Shown piece after piece: positions 6,738 to 10,376 of a stretch of DNA of 10,376 nucleotides. Source of the DNA: Deltaproteobacteria bacterium RBG_13_49_15 (GTDB taxonomy: Bacteria; Desulfobacterota; Desulfobacteria; Desulfobacterales; UBA2156); NCBI GenBank assembly GCA_001797695.1, contig MGQD01000027.1, forward strand, positions 4,313 to 14,688. Reading direction: 5' to 3'. The notes below the pieces were generated by a model. The model ran no database searches and had not been told where the DNA came from. It saw only the letters and a list, made by a program, of their open reading frames with translations. The position numbers were made by a program, and so were the translations under genes. Every line of letters begins with the position of its first letter. Position 1 is the stretch's first letter.

Positions 6738-7496
6738 TTATTTTTTTAGCAAACTCTCACCAAACCATTTATTGCTGATTTTTTCATAAGTGCCGTTTTT
6801 GATGATCGTATCCAATGCGGCATTGAATTTGTCCAACAGCGCCTTGTCTTCCTTTCGCAGGCCGATCGCTGCATCCACCGGATTATACATCCCCAAAAGG
6901 AATGCAAACCCGGATTCGGGATGATGTTTGATGTAATGGGCCATCAGCGGGCGGGAGGCGATCATGGCGTCGATCCGTTTGTTCTTCAGATCCAGAATGC
7001 AATTCTCATTGGTGTCATAGGTTTTAATGGTGACTTTGTCCTTATACATTTCCTTGATGGTTCCTTCATGGATAGTCGCCCTCTGGACGCCGATGTTTTT
7101 TCCTGTCAATGATTCAATTTTATCAGGGAATTTCGATTCTTTTCTCACCACGTACGAGGCGACCGAGTAGTAGTAGGGTTTGGTAAAGGCTATCGCCTCT
7201 TTCCGCTTTTCGGTCACTGCCATGCTGGCGACAATGACGTCATATTTTTTCGCCTGCAATGCCGGAATGATACCGTCCCAGTCCTGAGAAACCATTGTGC
7301 AGTCCGCTTTCATGGCCTCACAAAGCGCTTTAGCGATATCGACATCAAACCCCTCCAGTTCCCCTTTGGGGTTGACGTAGTTGAACGGGCTGTACGCGCC
7401 TTCGGTGGCGATCCGAATTTTATCGGCGCCTATAACCAATGAAGGAATCGCCATTAATGCCGCCAAAAGAATAAGCACCCATCTCCTTGATCTCAT
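6738..7496 (-). CDS. Periplasmic substrate-binding protein of a polar amino acid ABC transporter (HisJ/LAO type, altered ligand site)
   Basis: This 252-residue protein is a family 3 solute-binding protein. A Sec signal peptide (RSRR, then a hydrophobic stretch, cleavage likely after Ala24 in VIGA) sends it to the periplasm, and there is no lipobox Cys. Cys59 and Cys66 (C-x6-C) match the spacing of the HisJ/LAO disulfide. VTEKR (94-98) keeps the Arg that binds the ligand carboxylate. In the second lobe the DAxxxDxP motif reads DAMIASRP (176-183): the Asp that normally binds the alpha-amino group is Ser181, followed by Arg182. The ligand may therefore not be a standard alpha-amino acid. AAGGAGG lies upstream of ATG 7496. 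It sits between the ATPase gene (80-base gap) and the permease genes. Confidence 0.93.
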   Translation of the reverse strand: MRSRRWVLILLAALMAIPSLVIGADKIRIATEGAYSPFNYVNPKGELEGFDVDIAKALCEAMKADCTMVSQDWDGIIPALQAKKYDVIVASMAVTEKRKEAIAFTKPYYYSVASYVVRKESKFPDKIESLTGKNIGVQRATIHEGTIKEMYKDKVTIKTYDTNENCILDLKNKRIDAMIASRPLMAHYIKHHPESGFAFLLGMYNPVDAAIGLRKEDKALLDKFNAALDTIIKNGTYEKISNKWFGESLLKK

Positions 7497-7576
7497 GTTT
7501 CCCCCTCCTTTTTATTGTTGTTGTTATTCGAAAAACACATTTCGGTTTCGCAATACCGCACCGAAAATGCTTCCGG

Positions 7577-8365
7577 TCAAACGCTTGACAAGAATGTCCG
7601 AAGCCGCTCCGTCACAGGTGATTCGAATATCTTTTGAGGAGTCCCTTCTTCGTGGATGACCCCCTCATTTAGAAAAATGACATGACTCGACACTTCTTTT
7701 GCAAATTTCATCTCATGGGTCACGATCATCATGGTTCGTCCTTCTTTTGCCAGATCCCGGATGACGTTTAACACTTCTCCCACCAATTCCGGATCCAGAG
7801 CCGAAGTGATTTCATCCAGAAGAAGAACTTGCGGCATCACCGCCAAGGCCCGTGCAATGGCTACCCGCTGCTGCTGTCCGCCGGAAAGCTTTGCCGGATA
7901 GTCATCCCGTTTTTCAGCGATTCCGACCTTATGAAGAAGATATTCCGCATATTCAATCGCCTCGTTTCGGGGGCGTTTCTGAACGCGAATAGGAGCTTCC
8001 GTTAGATTCTGAAGGACGGTCATGTGGGACCAGAGGTTGAAATTTTGAAAAACCATGCTGACCCTTGTTCGAAGCCGAATTACCTGAGAGCGTTCCGACG
8101 GTATCCTGCGTCCGTCTTTTGCGTGAATCATCTGAATCGGCTCCCGGTTGATATAGATCGAACCTTTATCCGGCACTTCCAGGAGATTGATGCACCTTAA
8201 AAGGGTGCTCTTCCCGGAACCGCTTGAGCCGATGATGGAAATCACGTCATGGTTGTATGCCTTGAGGGAAACGCCTTTTAAGACCTCATTTGCGCCAAAG
8301 CGTTTCCAGATATCGCGAAGTTCAACCTGTGCCGGCTCATCCGCTGGGGCCTGTTTGGTTTGCAA
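7577..8365 (-). CDS. Polar amino acid ABC transporter ATP-binding protein, HisP-like
   Basis: The 262-residue ATPase powers the transporter from the cytoplasmic face. Walker A is GSSGSGKST (46-54), the Q-loop Gln107 is in MVFQNFNLWSHMTVL, the ABC signature is LSGGQQQR (160-167), Walker B is VLLLDE (180-185) and the switch His is 217 in VTHE. The insert with KDGRRIP and the FNLWSHMTVL stretch are typical of HisP and OccP rather than GlnQ. The called start is TTG at 8365, because no ATG or GTG exists between the upstream in-frame stop and the conserved VELRDI segment; GAG seven bases upstream is a weak ribosome site. It is the first gene of a six-gene minus-strand run and has a candidate promoter about 110 bases upstream. 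Confidence 0.95.
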   Translation of the reverse strand: MQTKQAPADEPAQVELRDIWKRFGANEVLKGVSLKAYNHDVISIIGSSGSGKSTLLRCINLLEVPDKGSIYINREPIQMIHAKDGRRIPSERSQVIRLRTRVSMVFQNFNLWSHMTVLQNLTEAPIRVQKRPRNEAIEYAEYLLHKVGIAEKRDDYPAKLSGGQQQRVAIARALAVMPQVLLLDEITSALDPELVGEVLNVIRDLAKEGRTMMIVTHEMKFAKEVSSHVIFLNEGVIHEEGTPQKIFESPVTERLRTFLSSV

Positions 8366-8474
8366 ATTAACACTCGTATTTATTTGAGCAAGGTGAATGG
8401 AGAGTCACTCCGTTTCCGAATGTTCAACAGCGTCTTTTCGGCGCCGGGCTACATTTTCGAAAACAATGGTCTGG

Positions 8475-8503
8475 GAAATAGCCAAACAGGGTCTTAATGT
8501 CAA
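8475..8503 (-). promoter_or_regulatory. Candidate sigma-70 promoter for the transporter operon
   Basis: A perfect TTGACA (8503-8498) is followed by a 17-base spacer and TATTTC (8480-8475), a poor -10 element with three matches. It lies between the CPBP stop at 8534 and the TTG start at 8365. The 168-base gap also has a palindrome TTTTCGAAAA (8454-8463) and an imperfect one GAGTCACTC (8402-8410), which could be operator sites. No regulator gene is nearby. Confidence 0.35.
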
Positions 8504-8533
8504 CAGGGATTTTGATCGAATATAGAGTGAATC

Positions 8534-9160
8534 CTACGGCACCGGTACAACCGAAAAGATCATGGAACTCCAGAGAGCATGTGAAATGATCACCGGTGTT
8601 ATGCGTTTCCATCGCAGGTACAACAAGCCCCAGAACGCACCCGCGACCGCAGCCGCTCCGATCAGCATGAAGTTAAATGACCAGATGTGCACTCCCGCAT
8701 AGACGGCAGTGGCCAGAATCCACCCCGGCCATTTCCCGTATCGCTTTACCAGGTTTTGCTGAAGAAACCGTCTCCAAAAAAGTTCTTCACACGGCCCGGT
8801 TACAAGCAAAAGAAGGAAAAAGACGAGGAAAAGGGATGTCCCCTCTCCTTTCCCGTAAATGGCATCGATTTGCGGAGAGGCAAAAGAGAACATGGCTTTG
8901 GATACGGTTTTCCCCAACCAGAATATGGCATATAAAAAAATCGCGGATATGCATCCCTGAATTAGAGCGTTGCGATCAATGCGAAGCTCACCGGGTTGGA
9001 TAGGCTGAATCCGGATGGAAAGACCTGCCAGAAGGGCGGCCGAAATGGAGATTTTTAGCCAGAAATTGGAAAACGGCAAATAGAAAACAGCAAACCAAAG
9101 CCCTGCGGCAAGGCCGATCATCGCCCAGGTCCGGCCCGGGTGACGGAGCTCCAGGATCAC
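8534..9160 (-). CDS. CPBP-family intramembrane metalloprotease
   Basis: This 208-residue membrane protein belongs to the CPBP (CAAX protease / bacteriocin-processing, Abi) family. The three glutamate/histidine motifs are present: EELFWR (125-130), His158 in YAGVHIW and His194 in ISHALW. Hydrophobic segments lie around residues 12-30, 36-50, 68-88, 108-122, 145-160, 165-182 and 189-205. The start is GTG at 9160, overlapping the TGA of the UbiA gene as GTGA, with AAGG nine bases upstream; the two proteins are probably made together. Family members process prenylated proteins or bacteriocin peptides or act as immunity proteins; the target here is unknown. The link to a prenyltransferase gene is suggestive but does not prove a shared pathway. 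Confidence 0.88.
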   Translation of the reverse strand: MILELRHPGRTWAMIGLAAGLWFAVFYLPFSNFWLKISISAALLAGLSIRIQPIQPGELRIDRNALIQGCISAIFLYAIFWLGKTVSKAMFSFASPQIDAIYGKGEGTSLFLVFFLLLLVTGPCEELFWRRFLQQNLVKRYGKWPGWILATAVYAGVHIWSFNFMLIGAAAVAGAFWGLLYLRWKRITPVIISHALWSSMIFSVVPVP

Positions 9161-10047
9161 CCGACCAGACCTTTTAATACCAGCGAAATAACGAGAAGCA
9201 AACCAAACGCCGTATCCAGTTTTGCGGTCTGGGCATCGGCATCAGCCGGAATGGCTTCAACCATCTGCCGAAGCAGCTTGACGGCAAGCGGCAAGGAAAG
9301 AAAAATTACGAGCACCCACATGGTGATCGTTCCCGACAGCGCCATAAGAAAAATTCCAAAATATGCCATAACCATTAAAAAGAGATACATATACAGGCCA
9401 AGTCGGCGGCCGAGGAGAATTGCCAGTGTGGTAATTCTCTTGCTCCGGTCATGCTCGATATCCCGAATGTTGTTGGCCAGAAGAACCAGTGCAACCAGGA
9501 CGCCGAAAGGCAAAGATACCCAGAAGGCTTTAGCGCTTAGTATTTGCCGCTGCACATAATAAGCGCCTTCCACCATGAGAGGACCCCACATCAGAAAAAC
9601 CGAAATCTCTCCCATAGCGACATATTTATATTTAATCGGGGGGGCCGTATACGTTATTCCTGCAACGAGACCGATCAGACCGATCCAAAGCACTATATGC
9701 CCGCATATGACGGTCAGATAAATACCGATGACGGACGCTGCGGCAAATAGCCCATATCCTACCCACTTCACATGTTCTGCCGGCAAAAGGCCCATGACCA
9801 GCGGATGAGGACGGTACTGCGCCGTCGCTGCCTTTACCGTATCCACCCCGTTTGTCACGTCGTAGTAATCGTTTAGAAGATTCGTTCCTGCATGCATTAA
9901 AACCGCACTGATCAGAGCCAGAAAATAGAGAAGCCAGGAAAATGATCCGTCGATTGCGGCCAAAGCGCTCCCCACGGTTACCGAAATGGCCGTCATGGAA
10001 AAAGACCACGGCCGGCTGGCAAGAATCCAATTTTGATAAAGCTTCAC
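9157..10047 (-). CDS. menA: UbiA-family prenyltransferase, MenA-like (1,4-dihydroxy-2-naphthoate polyprenyltransferase)
   Basis: This 296-residue membrane enzyme would attach a polyprenyl chain to a naphthoate in menaquinone synthesis. The two Asp-rich Mg-diphosphate motifs are NDYYDVTNGVD (59-69) and NNIRDIEHD (192-200), the latter followed by ITTLAILLGRR, the wording typical of MenA. SRPWSF (11-16) near the N-terminus is also a family mark. About eight or nine membrane segments are visible. The start is GTG at 10047 with GGGAGGG five bases upstream. Its end overlaps the CPBP gene by four bases. Relatives that prenylate other aromatic rings, including MqnP of the futalosine route, cannot be fully excluded; no other menaquinone gene is in the window. 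Confidence 0.88.
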   Translation of the reverse strand: MKLYQNWILASRPWSFSMTAISVTVGSALAAIDGSFSWLLYFLALISAVLMHAGTNLLNDYYDVTNGVDTVKAATAQYRPHPLVMGLLPAEHVKWVGYGLFAAASVIGIYLTVICGHIVLWIGLIGLVAGITYTAPPIKYKYVAMGEISVFLMWGPLMVEGAYYVQRQILSAKAFWVSLPFGVLVALVLLANNIRDIEHDRSKRITTLAILLGRRLGLYMYLFLMVMAYFGIFLMALSGTITMWVLVIFLSLPLAVKLLRQMVEAIPADADAQTAKLDTAFGLLLVISLVLKGLVG

Positions 10048-10052
10048 GGAAA

Positions 10053-10059
10053 CCCTCCC
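10053..10059 (-). promoter_or_regulatory. Ribosome binding site fixing the GTG start of the MenA-like gene
   Basis: GGGAGGG on the minus strand lies five bases upstream of the GTG at 10047. No ATG is found between this site and the conserved N-terminal residues, so GTG is the best start. Confidence 0.7.
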
Positions 10060-10103
10060 ACTGAAAAAAAATTACTCATAATTTTCATTCTAACATCATA
10101 ATT

Positions 10104-10132
10104 TAATTAATAAATCCTTGGGCCCATGTCAA
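10104..10132 (-). promoter_or_regulatory. Candidate promoter for the menA-CPBP pair
   Basis: A perfect TTGACA (10132-10127) overlaps the stop codon of the mini-ORF and is followed, 17 bases on, by a weak AT-rich TAATTA (10109-10104). A better -10 match, TATGAT, exists further downstream but at too long a spacing. The region between 10060 and 10120 is strikingly AT-rich compared with its surroundings, which fits a promoter. Confidence 0.35.
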
Positions 10133-10167
10133 GCAAATGATGTTTGGGAGAATACAATGCCTTTCAT
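10129..10167 (-). CDS. Possible 12-codon mini-ORF downstream of the partial gene
   Basis: ATG 10167 opens a frame encoding MKGIVFSQTSFA and then TGA. It has a good ribosome site: AAGGAG, overlapping the TAA of the preceding gene, seven bases upstream of the ATG. It could be a translated leader or the start of a decayed gene, or chance. No family is recognisable at this length. Confidence 0.25.
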   Translation of the reverse strand: MKGIVFSQTSFA

Positions 10168-10177
10168 GGAGCTCTCC

Positions 10178-10376
10178 TTAATCCGATCCTTCTCCGTTTG
10201 CCAGTTGAATCCGGATGTTGACCATATCCTGCTCGCCCTTAATTTCAACATCGGTCTCTTTCGAAAGAGCTCCGATCTCTTCTAAACTTCTACAAAATGC
10301 CTCGTAATTGATCGCCGGGATTTGGGCGATAACGGTCATCAAACCGTTAACGGACCCGCTGCTAAATTCATCGAGG
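10178..10376 (-). CDS. C-terminal end of an unrecognised protein (5' end outside window)
   Basis: A minus-strand frame is open from the window edge (first full codon at 10375) to TAA at 10180-10178, giving 65 residues. It begins LDEFSSGSVNGLM and ends with LANGEGSD. The middle part (AQIPAINYEAFCRSLEEIGAL followed by a charged stretch and MVNIRIQL) has the look of a small alpha/beta domain with one amphipathic helix between two strands, and vaguely recalls the DUF4349 pattern of IP..NYE.F...L...G. That resemblance is a guess. Codon use and the polar C-terminal tail look like a real gene. It is upstream of menA, separated by 130 bases, and may be in another transcript. Confidence 0.6.
   Translation of the reverse strand, partial: LDEFSSGSVNGLMTVIAQIPAINYEAFCRSLEEIGALSKETDVEIKGEQDMVNIRIQLANGEGSD

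Noticed and set aside
8424..8612. A 62-codon minus-strand frame spanning the CPBP end and the gap before the transporter operon
   Set aside because: Overlaps the CPBP active-site region in another frame, has no ribosome site and no recognisable features.
9140..9559. A 139-codon plus-strand frame opposite menA
   Set aside because: Ser/Arg-rich translation typical of the reverse of membrane-protein codons; menA motifs are on the other strand.

Overview
The window looks like a chromosomal segment of an anaerobic Gram-negative bacterium, most likely a deltaproteobacterium (Desulfobacterota). This is an inference from roughly even base composition, strong AGGAGG-type ribosome binding sites, a menaquinone prenyltransferase, and tightly packed degradative operons with class III aminotransferases. 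No rRNA, tRNA, CRISPR array, insertion sequence or phage gene was seen.

Layout: (1) Bases 1-2878, plus strand: the C-terminal part of a CoA-acylating (methyl)malonate-semialdehyde dehydrogenase, a small ferritin-like protein whose metal ligands look degraded, and a class III omega-aminotransferase. (2) Bases 2879-3021: a convergent intergenic region with two strong hairpins. (3) Bases 8365-3022, minus strand: a six-gene run with a HisP-like ATPase, a periplasmic binding protein, HisQ-like and HisM-like permeases, a GABA-type aminotransferase and a creatininase-family hydrolase. Two intercistronic hairpins lie inside this run. (4) Bases 10047-8534, minus strand: a MenA-type UbiA prenyltransferase translationally coupled to a CPBP membrane protease. 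(5) Bases 10376-10048: the 3' end of an unrecognised gene, a 12-codon mini-ORF and a candidate promoter.

How the genes may work together (inference): the transporter imports a polar nitrogen compound, the creatininase-family enzyme may open an amide or cyclic amide, the two aminotransferases convert an omega- or beta-amino acid to a semialdehyde, and the dehydrogenase converts malonate or methylmalonate semialdehyde to acetyl-CoA or propionyl-CoA. Beta-alanine, beta-aminoisobutyrate or an amide derivative would fit. The binding protein keeps the carboxylate-binding Arg of the HisJ/LAO family but has lost the Asp that normally holds the alpha-amino group, which supports a ligand other than an ordinary alpha-amino acid. 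The exact substrate cannot be read from the sequence.

Non-ATG starts are frequent: three GTG starts and one TTG start are called here. No gene-free stretch exceeds 300 bases.
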